From an uncultured Sulfurimonas sp. (GTDB lineage Bacteria; Campylobacterota; Campylobacteria; Campylobacterales; Sulfurimonadaceae), in the NCBI RefSeq assembly GCF_963662755.1, contig NZ_OY759725.1:186001-250000 (forward strand): DNA of 64,000 bases, read 5' to 3'. The translations under genes were made by a program, and so were the position numbers. Below are positions 7,761-14,644 of the stretch, one piece after another. Positions within the stretch are counted from its first letter, which is position 1. Each line of letters opens with the position of its first letter. The notes beneath the pieces are model-generated. The model was not told where the DNA came from, searched no databases, and worked only from the letters and a program-made list of their open reading frames with translations.

Positions 7761-10013
7761 ATGAGCGAGAGCAAAGATTTTTTACGCACTATAGTTGAAG
7801 AAGATTTAAAGTCAGGCAAGTACAAAGAGGTTGTTACAAGATTTCCACCAGAGCCTAATGGTTTCCCACATATTGGACACGCTAAGTCTATTTTTATAAA
7901 TTTTGGTATTGCACGTGATTATAATGGTCACTGTAATCTTAGAATGGATGATACAGATCCAACTAAAGAAGATACAAAATATGTTGAAGCACTAAAAGAT
8001 GCTGTAGAATGGCTTGGATTTGACTGGGGAGATAGCGTATATTTTACTTCTGATTATTTTCCTAAACTATATGATTATGCTGTTGAACTTATCAAGATGG
8101 GGAAAGCTTATGTTGATAGTTTAAGTGAAGAAGAGATACGCGAATATCGTGGAACTGTTAAAGAAGCAGGAAAACGTAGCAAATATGCTCAGCGTAGTGT
8201 TGAAGAAAATTTAGACCTATTTGAGAGAATGAAAAAGGGTGAGTTTAAAGATTCAGAGCATATTTTAAGAGCTAAAATAGATATGAGCGCTGCAAATATG
8301 AAGATGCGAGATCCACTTTTATATCGCATTAGACATGTGCATCACTTTAGAGCAGGGGATGAGTGGCATATTTATCCAATGTATGATTTTGCGCACTGTT
8401 TATCTGACTACATCGAAGGTATCTCTCACTCTCTATGTACTTTGGAGTTTGAAAATAACCGTGATATTTACAATTGGGTTTTAGATACTCTTGAGCTTAA
8501 ACCACCACGTCCTTATCAATATGAGTTTGCACGACTTGGTATCAACTATACAGTTATGAGTAAACGAAAACTTCTGGATTTAGTTGAAAATAATCAAGTT
8601 AGTGGCTGGGATGATCCTCGTATGCCAACTATCGCTGGATATAAAAGAAGAGGTTATACACCAGAATCCATTTTAAACTTTTGTGATCAAATAGGTATAG
8701 CAAAAGCAAATTCAATGGTTGATGTTGCACAACTTGAATTTTGTATAAGAGATGATTTAAATACAAAAGTACCACGTGTTATGTGCGTACTTGATCCACT
8801 TAAAATAACTATAGAAAATTACGAAGAAGAAAATGAAGAGATAGATGCACCATATTATCCACATGACGTTCCTAAAGATGGCTCAAGAAAACTTCCTTTT
8901 TCAAAAGAGATTTTTATTGAACGTGATGATTTTATGAAAAATCCTTCAAATGACTACTACCGTCTTACACCAGAACAATCAGTAAGACTTAAACATGCTT
9001 ATATTATCACATGTAAAAAAGTTATTGAAGATGCTAATGGAGAAGTTTGTGAGATAATAGCTAACTATCATCGAGAATCTAAAAGTGGATCAGACACGAG
9101 TGGCATCAAAGTCAAAAGCGCGATTCAATGGGTAAGTGCAATACACTCTAAAAAAGTGGAAGTTAGACTTTACGATAGACTATACTCTTGCGAATCTCCA
9201 CAAAACACAGAAGATTTAAATCCAAACTCTTTAAAAATCATTAAAAATGCTCTTGTAGAGCCTGCTATCATAACTCAAAGACCTGATGAGAGATTTCAGT
9301 TTGAGCGACATGGATATTTTTATGCTGATCCTATTGACTATACGGATGAAGTACCCGTATTTAACAAAATTGTTGGACTGAAGGACTCTTGGAGTAAAAA
9401 GAAAAAAGAAACAACTCAAGCAGCTAAATCTTCAGTGAAAAAGATTCAAATAGATGGCGAAGTTGTACCTATGAATGAAAACCAACTAAAACTATTTGCT
9501 AAATACACAGATGAGTTTAAACTAAACAGTGAAATAGCAAATACTTTGGCTCGTGATAAAAATCTTTCATCATTCTATGAAGATGCTTTAGCTGTACTCA
9601 ATAGCCCTCTAAATCTTGCTAATATAGTTAGTAATGAAGTAGCCAGAGAACTAAAACAAATGCAAGCAAATGAACTAAAATTCAACGCAGAACAGATAGC
9701 TCAACTTGCTAAAATGATTGATAATGAAACTATTTCAAATAAAATTGCTAAACAAGTATTTGAAGAGATGGTAAAATCTGGAGAAAATCCAAGTTTAATA
9801 GTTGAAAAGAAAGGTTTAATACAAATAAGTGATCCTTCTAAAATCTTACCTATTATAGATGAAGTAATTGCAAAAAATCCAGACAATGTTGAAAAGTTTA
9901 AAGCAGGTAACACAAAACTTTTAGGTTTCTTTGTTGGGCAAGTGCTAAAAAATACAGGCGGAAAAGCAAATCCAAAAATAGTAAATGAACTTGTAGCTCA
10001 AAGGTTAAAATAA
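7761..10013 (+). CDS. glnS: Glutaminyl-tRNA synthetase with C-terminal YqeY/GatB-type domain
   Basis: Class I synthetase that charges tRNA-Gln directly with glutamine. Motifs: HIGH at residues 37-40 (FPPEPNGFPHIGH), the GlnRS-specific RMDDTDP, and MSKR at 266-269. The GlnRS anticodon-binding beta-barrels follow to about residue 555. A further tail, about residues 568-750, is all-helical and has the look of the YqeY domain shared with the GatB subunit, as in Deinococcus GlnRS; its end reads GFFVGQVLKNTGGKANPKIV. E. coli GlnRS lacks this tail. Many Campylobacterota lack GlnRS and make Gln-tRNA with a second GluRS plus GatCAB, so this gene may be an acquisition. It is divergent from the GluRS-like gene. 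Confidence 0.95.
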   Translation: MSESKDFLRTIVEEDLKSGKYKEVVTRFPPEPNGFPHIGHAKSIFINFGIARDYNGHCNLRMDDTDPTKEDTKYVEALKDAVEWLGFDWGDSVYFTSDYFPKLYDYAVELIKMGKAYVDSLSEEEIREYRGTVKEAGKRSKYAQRSVEENLDLFERMKKGEFKDSEHILRAKIDMSAANMKMRDPLLYRIRHVHHFRAGDEWHIYPMYDFAHCLSDYIEGISHSLCTLEFENNRDIYNWVLDTLELKPPRPYQYEFARLGINYTVMSKRKLLDLVENNQVSGWDDPRMPTIAGYKRRGYTPESILNFCDQIGIAKANSMVDVAQLEFCIRDDLNTKVPRVMCVLDPLKITIENYEEENEEIDAPYYPHDVPKDGSRKLPFSKEIFIERDDFMKNPSNDYYRLTPEQSVRLKHAYIITCKKVIEDANGEVCEIIANYHRESKSGSDTSGIKVKSAIQWVSAIHSKKVEVRLYDRLYSCESPQNTEDLNPNSLKIIKNALVEPAIITQRPDERFQFERHGYFYADPIDYTDEVPVFNKIVGLKDSWSKKKKETTQAAKSSVKKIQIDGEVVPMNENQLKLFAKYTDEFKLNSEIANTLARDKNLSSFYEDALAVLNSPLNLANIVSNEVARELKQMQANELKFNAEQIAQLAKMIDNETISNKIAKQVFEEMVKSGENPSLIVEKKGLIQISDPSKILPIIDEVIAKNPDNVEKFKAGNTKLLGFFVGQVLKNTGGKANPKIVNELVAQRLK

Positions 10014-10044
10014 TTTAATTATTGTGGGGTTTCTAAAATGTAAG

Positions 10045-10119
10045 TGGTGACCCCGAGGAGAATTGAACTCCTGTAACATGGATGAAAACCATGGATCCTG
10101 ACCGCTAGACGACGGGGCC
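10045..10119 (-). tRNA. tRNA-Glu (TTC)
   Basis: On the minus strand, GGCCCCG at the 5' end pairs with CGGGGTC at the 3' end, followed by A and an encoded CCA. The anticodon loop is TTTTCAT with anticodon TTC, and the T arm has GTTCAAT. It is 75 nt with CCA. It lies directly after glnS, on the opposite strand. Confidence 0.96.
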
Positions 10120-10214
10120 ACTTTAAGACAGTTTGTTTAACTGAGCCGAAATTATATAGATCTATATCTTAATAAAAGATTAAATCTTATAAGCTCAGTG
10201 AAATTTGTCTATAT

Positions 10215-10760
10215 TTATTCGTAAAAACCTCTAAGTGCTCTAATAATAACAGCATTTTTAGAGATGCTCTCAGCTTTTGCATTGTCATTTACTAAATCAT
10301 ATAAGTCCAAAGGAAGAGAGATTGAAAATGTTTTTGTTTCAATTTTTCTTTTTTTAGAAATCATAGCTACAACACTTGTTAATAATTCAATTATTTTTTT
10401 AGTATCAATTGGTTTTTGAATAAAACTATTAACACCAACTTCTATAGATTCAGATATTTTTTCAATATCATTACTAGCAGAAATAACAATAATAATTTGA
10501 GTAGGGTTAATTTCACGAATTCTACGAGAAAGTTCTATACCATCCATTCCAACCATAACGATATCAACAAAAACAACATCTGGTTTAACTTTATTGTATG
10601 TACTTAGTGCTTCATCACCATTAAAACAAGAATGTACGTCAGAAAAAAAGTTTTTAAATGTAGAACTAAGAAGTTCGTTTGTTACTTTTTCATCTTCAAC
10701 TATCATTGCTGTTAGTTTTTTAGTTTGTCCAGTTAGCTGAACTAAATCAATATTTGCCAT
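10215..10760 (-). CDS. Response regulator with ribbon-helix-helix-like C-terminus
   Basis: A two-component receiver protein, 181 residues from the chosen ATG at 10760 (AAAGGGA site upstream; an ATG 33 bp further up lacks a site). The receiver is complete: acidic pair E22/D23, phospho-acceptor D66 in DVVFVDIVM, S94, and K116 in QKPID. Residues about 144-181 (TFSISLPLDLYDLVNDN... then a helix with KNAVIIRALRG) resemble a CopG/Arc-type ribbon-helix-helix DNA-binding unit rather than the usual OmpR or NarL output. It would be a phosphorylation-controlled DNA-binding protein. No histidine kinase is adjacent. The RHH call is from pattern only. Confidence 0.85.
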   Translation of the reverse strand: MANIDLVQLTGQTKKLTAMIVEDEKVTNELLSSTFKNFFSDVHSCFNGDEALSTYNKVKPDVVFVDIVMVGMDGIELSRRIREINPTQIIIVISASNDIEKISESIEVGVNSFIQKPIDTKKIIELLTSVVAMISKKRKIETKTFSISLPLDLYDLVNDNAKAESISKNAVIIRALRGFYE

Positions 10761-10849
10761 TTTGAATCCCTTTGTGTTAAATAATATCAACATTATACAG
10801 ATATTTCAGTAACAAATGAAAGATTGTTAAATCTAAAAAAAACAAAAAA

Positions 10850-10893
10850 ATAGATATAACGCCTAATTTAAGGCATTTAATAAGTTATATCTA
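10850..10893 (-). terminator. Terminator for the hydrolase operon
   Basis: Outer arms ATAGATATAAC (10850-10860) and GTTATATCTAT (10883-10893) enclose a smaller GCC...GGC hairpin. On the minus strand it is followed by a run of T (10844-10849). A T-rich run also follows on the plus strand, so it could work both ways. Confidence 0.7.
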
Positions 10894-10940
10894 TTGTTTT
10901 TTTATATTAAATTTCTTTTTGTTAAATATATAACAAGCAA

Positions 10941-11153
10941 TTAAGTATCATATTTTTTAAATTTTTCTAACCATTGTATATCAACTTTTTCAGCTTCTTC
11001 TTTTTGATTTAATAAAGAACTTATAATATTAACAAGAGTATTTTCATCCATAAATTCTAGTAAATTTGGATCTATAGAAGTAGTGTTTTTATTATCATAA
11101 GAATTTAAAAGATTTTGTATATCCACAATAAGCTGCTGTTTTCTAGTGTTCAT
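10941..11153 (-). CDS. Small hypothetical protein
   Basis: A 70-residue, mostly helical and acidic protein of unknown function with no signal peptide or Cys. Its ATG overlaps the stop of the upstream hydrolase gene by 4 bp, a coupling that supports its being expressed. It is followed by the terminator at 10850-10893, so it ends the operon. I do not recognise the family. Confidence 0.65.
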   Translation of the reverse strand: MNTRKQQLIVDIQNLLNSYDNKNTTSIDPNLLEFMDENTLVNIISSLLNQKEEAEKVDIQWLEKFKKYDT

Positions 11154-11923
11154 TTTTTATTCCAAGCCTTATCAAAAGTCATATTTTTGTATTGTATATC
11201 GTATATCAACTCAACTAAGCCAACTTTTTTCATGATAAGTTTAGCTTTTTTTGGCCAAGTTTGTCTATAGTTAAAAGAGCGTGGAAGTCCACCTATTTTT
11301 GATATAAACTCTAAATTAATTTCTTTAGTAAGAAGTATTTTTTCACCATGTTTTTTTACAAGCTTGTCAAGCCAAACTCTAGCTTCTCTAAATACCTTAA
11401 CTTTAGAGTTTACACTAATCCATCTAGTTGCAAAATCATTAAAACACGCCTTGTGAGCTAGATGCTTTAATTTAGGATTATATTTAAGTAGTTCAAGGTT
11501 TTTAGAAGTACCAGCATACGGAGTAGGTCTAAAATCTCTTTTTAAACTTTTAGGTCTTTGTTTCCATACTAAGTCATTTTTTGAGTGTTTTTTAATCTCA
11601 TTTGGATCAAAGAGTACACTTTTTTTCGATTTAGAGTAGGGCAGATATAAACTATAAAGTTCTTTATCTCCTTTAAAAGCGCCCAAACTAAGTATATTAC
11701 CTGTAATTTGAGCTACATATCCACTTCCATAACCAGATTCAAGTCCAGCAATAGCTAAAATTGCTGCTGCTGGAAGCTTATATCTTTTAGCTACAGCTAT
11801 AGCTTCACTATAATTGTCTTTATAAAAACTCTTTACATGATTATACTTTCTAAAACTATAGTAATTTGCATTTAATATAGAAGCAATAAACAAGATTAGA
11901 AAAACAATTCTTTTGGTTAACAT
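11150..11923 (-). CDS. Periplasmic glucosaminidase-type peptidoglycan hydrolase
   Basis: Probably an N-acetylglucosaminidase of the FlgJ/Bax type that cuts glycan strands of the cell wall. The 257-residue product has a signal peptide (MLTKRIVFLILFIASILNA), then a domain with AAAILAIAGLESGYGSGYVAQ, whose Glu in LESGYG is the expected catalytic acid, followed by NILSLGAFKG. The second half has family-like YAGTSKNLELL, FATRWIS and LPRSFNYRQTWP segments. It follows rnpB and a 22-codon leader ORF whose stop overlaps this start, and its own ribosome site is poor, so translation may depend on the leader. Substrate not proven. Confidence 0.8.
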   Translation of the reverse strand: MLTKRIVFLILFIASILNANYYSFRKYNHVKSFYKDNYSEAIAVAKRYKLPAAAILAIAGLESGYGSGYVAQITGNILSLGAFKGDKELYSLYLPYSKSKKSVLFDPNEIKKHSKNDLVWKQRPKSLKRDFRPTPYAGTSKNLELLKYNPKLKHLAHKACFNDFATRWISVNSKVKVFREARVWLDKLVKKHGEKILLTKEINLEFISKIGGLPRSFNYRQTWPKKAKLIMKKVGLVELIYDIQYKNMTFDKAWNKK

Positions 11924-11985
11924 AATGTAAATTCTCTTGAAATTAATAATTTCTCTAATGGAGATGTAAGATATCGTGTATTCAT
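11917..11985 (-). CDS. 22-residue leader peptide coupled to the hydrolase gene
   Basis: ATG at 11985 lies seven bases behind AGGAATT, a good ribosome site. The frame reads MNTRYLTSPLEKLLISREF and then TLC, and stops at TAA (11917-11919) inside the first codons of the hydrolase gene (7-bp overlap). The hydrolase ATG itself has only AAGAGA at a long distance. The arrangement fits translational coupling. The peptide has no known relative. It is short, so chance is not excluded. Confidence 0.5.
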   Translation of the reverse strand: MNTRYLTSPLEKLLISREFTLC

Positions 11986-12031
11986 AATAATTCCTATAAT
12001 TTTATTAATATTAGTTAGTATAAATAATTAG

Positions 12032-12354
12032 ATAGGTACAGCTATAAGCCGAGTTTTGTATTGATAGTATTAATCTACTCTACTATTTACATAGTATCTC
12101 TAGCGAAACAGTAGCATTATAAGACGCTGACCATCTGTTTCTTGCTGCCATGTTGGGTTTACAAGCTCTCTATGTTGCCATAAAGACTGGTGGGCTCTTA
12201 CTCCACCCTTTCACCTTGACTCAATGTGAGCCGTCTACTCTCTGTTGCACTTTCCCTCGTATTACTACGGCCATTAGTTAAATGGAACACTGTCTTATAG
12301 CAGCTCGGACTTTCCTCTTGAGCATAAAGCCAAGTCACTATCCGCTGTACCTAT
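12032..12354 (-). ncRNA. rnpB: RNase P RNA, bacterial type A
   Basis: Catalytic RNA of RNase P, which trims the 5' ends of tRNAs. On the minus strand the P1 stem pairs ATAGGTACAGC (5' end, about 12354) with GCTGTACCTAT (3' end, about 12032). Between them are conserved blocks: GAGGAAAGTCCGAGCT near the 5' end, GAAAGGGTG and AAGAGCCCACC in the middle, and AAACTCGGCTTATAG at the 3' end. Length about 323 nt, normal. A TACTAT -10-like box lies just upstream. No terminator is visible between it and the leader ORF 47 bp downstream. End positions are good to a few bases. Confidence 0.95.
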
Positions 12355-12397
12355 GAAATAGTACTAAACTCTAGCTTTAATTCAGTTTTTATCAAGC

Positions 12398-12509
12398 ATG
12401 AACAACCGTTCATTTATAGTTATATTCATATGAACAGTTGTTCTTTTTGAAATAAGCTCATATTAACAAGTGTTCATATATAATACTCATTAGATTAACA
12501 AACGTTCAT
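12398..12509. promoter_or_regulatory. Four-site operator array upstream of the TetR-family gene
   Basis: Four 16-bp sites with the form ATKAAC-N4-GTTCAT: 12398-12413, 12430-12445 (last two bases differ), 12462-12477 and 12494-12509. Their starts are exactly 32 bp apart each time, about three helical turns, so all sites face the same side of the DNA. The gaps between sites are 16 bp and unrelated in sequence. Site 3 abuts a TATAAT box and site 4 lies 10 bp downstream of it, ideal for autorepression. The array fills the space between rnpB and the regulator gene. Confidence 0.85.
12479..12484 (+). promoter_or_regulatory. -10 box of the TetR-family gene
   Basis: TATAAT, one base after operator 3 and nine bases before operator 4. 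A start point near 12491 would put operator 4 over the first transcribed bases. Confidence 0.6.
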
Positions 12510-12528
12510 AAAATAAAAAAGGTTAAAA

Positions 12529-13146
12529 ATGCCCAAAATTACGACAAATATAAAAAGAAGTGGAACAAAACAAAAGATATTAAAAGTATCTACTACCCTA
12601 TTCTCTGAGCTTGGATACAAAGGTACGAGTGTAAGAAAAATAGCTAAAGAAGTAGGAATTAGAGAGAGCGCTATATATAATCACTATAAGAGTAAAGAAG
12701 AGATTTTTTTAGAGGTTGCAAAAGATATTTTCAATTCGCCATTTTCTAAAAATGATGTTGATATTAAAGAATCTGCCATTAAAGGAAAAGTTTTTTTACA
12801 AAATTTCACTATGCAATATAAGCTTCTTACCTTTGATAAAAGCAACGAAAATATGTTTAGATTGCTTATGATAGAGTTATTTCAAAATAAAGAGCTGAGA
12901 GAGCAGTTTATGAGTGAATTTCATGATAAAAATATAAAAATGCTTTCAGAAGCATTCTTTATAATGATGCAGAACTCTCTGATACGTTCACAAGATCCTA
13001 TGATGATATCTTATGAATTTTTATCCACCCTATTCTACATGAGGTTGCAAGTCACTCTTATGAGATTTGATAATGACTCTACAACTGCTATTTCTACTCA
13101 ATTTGAAAAACATGTGGAATTTTTTTGGGAAAGCATTAAAATCTAA
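12529..13146 (+). CDS. TetR/AcrR-family transcriptional regulator
   Basis: A 205-residue repressor-type protein. The N-terminal helix-turn-helix domain is clear: KILKVSTTLFSELGYKGTSV, then RKIAKEVGIRESAIYNHYKSKEEIF, matching the TetR signature around residues 18-65. The C-terminal ligand domain is divergent and its inducer cannot be guessed. It probably binds the four operators directly upstream and represses itself. No efflux pump or other classic target is next to it, so the main target, if any, lies elsewhere. The ATG at 12529 follows AAGG. Confidence 0.93.
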   Translation: MPKITTNIKRSGTKQKILKVSTTLFSELGYKGTSVRKIAKEVGIRESAIYNHYKSKEEIFLEVAKDIFNSPFSKNDVDIKESAIKGKVFLQNFTMQYKLLTFDKSNENMFRLLMIELFQNKELREQFMSEFHDKNIKMLSEAFFIMMQNSLIRSQDPMMISYEFLSTLFYMRLQVTLMRFDNDSTTAISTQFEKHVEFFWESIKI

Positions 13147-13164
13147 TACTAATTAGTATTAGAT
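13141..13164. repeat. 24-bp perfect palindrome at the end of the TetR gene
   Basis: ATCTAATACTAA and its exact reverse complement abut, starting in the last sense codon of the regulator gene. It has no following T run on either strand, so it is not a standard terminator; it may be an RNA end-protecting hairpin or a protein site. Confidence 0.6.
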
Positions 13165-13172
13165 TATTAGTT

Positions 13173-13203
13173 AAAAAAAAGACAACCTTTAACAGGTTGT
13201 CTT
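13173..13203 (-). terminator. Terminator of the oor operon
   Basis: Arms 13179-13188 (AAGACAACCT) and 13194-13203 (AGGTTGTCTT) form a perfect 10-bp stem, followed on the minus strand by eight T in total. It lies 12 bp after the oorC stop. Confidence 0.88.
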
Positions 13204-13215
13204 AAAATAAACTAA

Positions 13216-13776
13216 TTAAGCCATTGCTTCTCTAGCATATTTTTCACCAAGTTCATATGCTTGTTTATTTACATCATGAACTTTAGCAGGTACTTTAGAA
13301 AGCATTGTCTCTATTAAAACATTTTTATCAATTGCATTCATCATTGTGTTAGCAATTGCAAGAGCAACAACTGATTGAGTAATAACATTACCAACCTCTT
13401 CTTTTGCTATAGTAATAATTGGAATTTCATATATTTTCCATTTTTTTCTATCTTCATCAGTTGGATGAACAAGATTTGGATCCACTACTATTGTTCCACC
13501 TGGTTGAACACCGTCTTTAAAAAGAATATAACTTTTTTGTGCAACTGAAAGCATAAATCCTATTTCACCATCATTTGCATACGGATAATAAATTTCTTCA
13601 TCATCAAGTTGAATATCAACAACAGTTGGTCCACCACGCACTTGTGATGTATATGTTGCAGTTTTTAAACCATGCCCACCTGTTTTAATTTTTGCAGCTG
13701 CAAAAATTTCACCAGCAAGAAGAACACCTTGACCACCAACACCAGTAAATCTCATTAATGTTTTAGTATCACTCAT
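13216..13776 (-). CDS. oorC: 2-oxoglutarate:ferredoxin oxidoreductase, gamma subunit
   Basis: Gamma subunit of the four-part enzyme that interconverts succinyl-CoA plus CO2 and 2-oxoglutarate using ferredoxin or flavodoxin; it is a CO2-fixing step if the TCA cycle runs in reverse. The 186-residue product has the family opening RFTGVGGQGVLLAGEIFA and the TYTSQVRGGPTVVDIQLDD segment. It is last in oorDABC, starts 9 bp after oorB and ends before a strong terminator. Confidence 0.95.
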   Translation of the reverse strand: MSDTKTLMRFTGVGGQGVLLAGEIFAAAKIKTGGHGLKTATYTSQVRGGPTVVDIQLDDEEIYYPYANDGEIGFMLSVAQKSYILFKDGVQPGGTIVVDPNLVHPTDEDRKKWKIYEIPIITIAKEEVGNVITQSVVALAIANTMMNAIDKNVLIETMLSKVPAKVHDVNKQAYELGEKYAREAMA

Positions 13777-13785
13777 AATGCCTCC

Positions 13786-14643
13786 TTATATTTTTTTAGC
13801 AAAGTCATCTTGAGAGATTTTACTTCTCTTACCTTGATGAACTTTTTGAATTTCTGCATACATATCACAATACTCATCAGCTTCTGTATCTTCTTTTAGT
13901 ACACCTGTTGGTAAAAGATTTAATCTCTCTTGCGGAGTCATTGCATCATATTTTTTCTTAGGAGTAGTAATACTGTCAATCCACTCTAGATTTTCCATAG
14001 CAGAAACCATTTTATTTTTACGTCCTAAATTAATATGACAGTTAGACAATACTTCCATCATAGAAAAACCTTTATGTTGCATTGCTTTAATCATTGATTT
14101 TTCAAGTTTTTTAGGATCAAGCATAGATTCACGAGCGACAAAAGAAGCTCCTGCTGCTATAGCTAAATCACAAGTATCAAAAGTTGGGTCAATATTACCA
14201 GCCTTTTGAGAAACAGTCCACATACCTTTTGGAGTAGTTGGAGAAGTTTGAGAATTAGTTAAACCATATATAAAGTTATTAATAACAATCATAGTTAAGT
14301 CAATATTTCTTCTACAACCATGAATAGTATGATTACCACCAATTGCTAGGGCATCTCCATCACCAGCTACACATACAACTAATTTATCTGGACGAGAAAG
14401 CTTGATACCTGTTGCATAAGCCACTGTTCTACCATGAGTTGTATGAACAGTATTGAAATCAACATAAGAAGAAAATCTTCCTGAACAACCAATTCCAGAT
14501 ACAACACATACATCATCTTGACTCACACCCATTTTTTCAATTGCTCTAACGAATGCTTTAAGAATAACACCATCACCACAACCCCAACACCATAGTGTTG
14601 GCATCTTTTCAAGTCTTAAATATTTATCATAATTAAATGCCAT
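13786..14643 (-). CDS. oorB: 2-oxoglutarate:ferredoxin oxidoreductase, beta subunit
   Basis: Thiamine-diphosphate subunit (285 residues). It starts with the Cys pair WCWGCGDG that helps bind a 4Fe-4S cluster, then GIGCSGRFSSY, and the ThDP/Mg signature GDGDALAIGGNHTIH followed by NNFIYGLT. All expected elements are present. It lies 1 bp after oorA. The short-chain (about 285-residue) form is typical for the OorB type, as against larger pyruvate enzymes. Confidence 0.95.
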   Translation of the reverse strand: MAFNYDKYLRLEKMPTLWCWGCGDGVILKAFVRAIEKMGVSQDDVCVVSGIGCSGRFSSYVDFNTVHTTHGRTVAYATGIKLSRPDKLVVCVAGDGDALAIGGNHTIHGCRRNIDLTMIVINNFIYGLTNSQTSPTTPKGMWTVSQKAGNIDPTFDTCDLAIAAGASFVARESMLDPKKLEKSMIKAMQHKGFSMMEVLSNCHINLGRKNKMVSAMENLEWIDSITTPKKKYDAMTPQERLNLLPTGVLKEDTEADEYCDMYAEIQKVHQGKRSKISQDDFAKKI

Positions 14644-14644
14644 C

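Noticed and set aside
7616..7825. 70-codon N-terminal extension of the GluRS-like reading frame
   Set aside because: It runs into the divergent glnS start, has no family similarity, and a GAGGA site supports the start at 7615.
12398..12509. CRISPR-like array (repeats with unique spacers)
   Set aside because: Repeats are only 16 bp and palindromic, there are just four, spacers are 16 bp, and a regulator gene follows; an operator array fits better.
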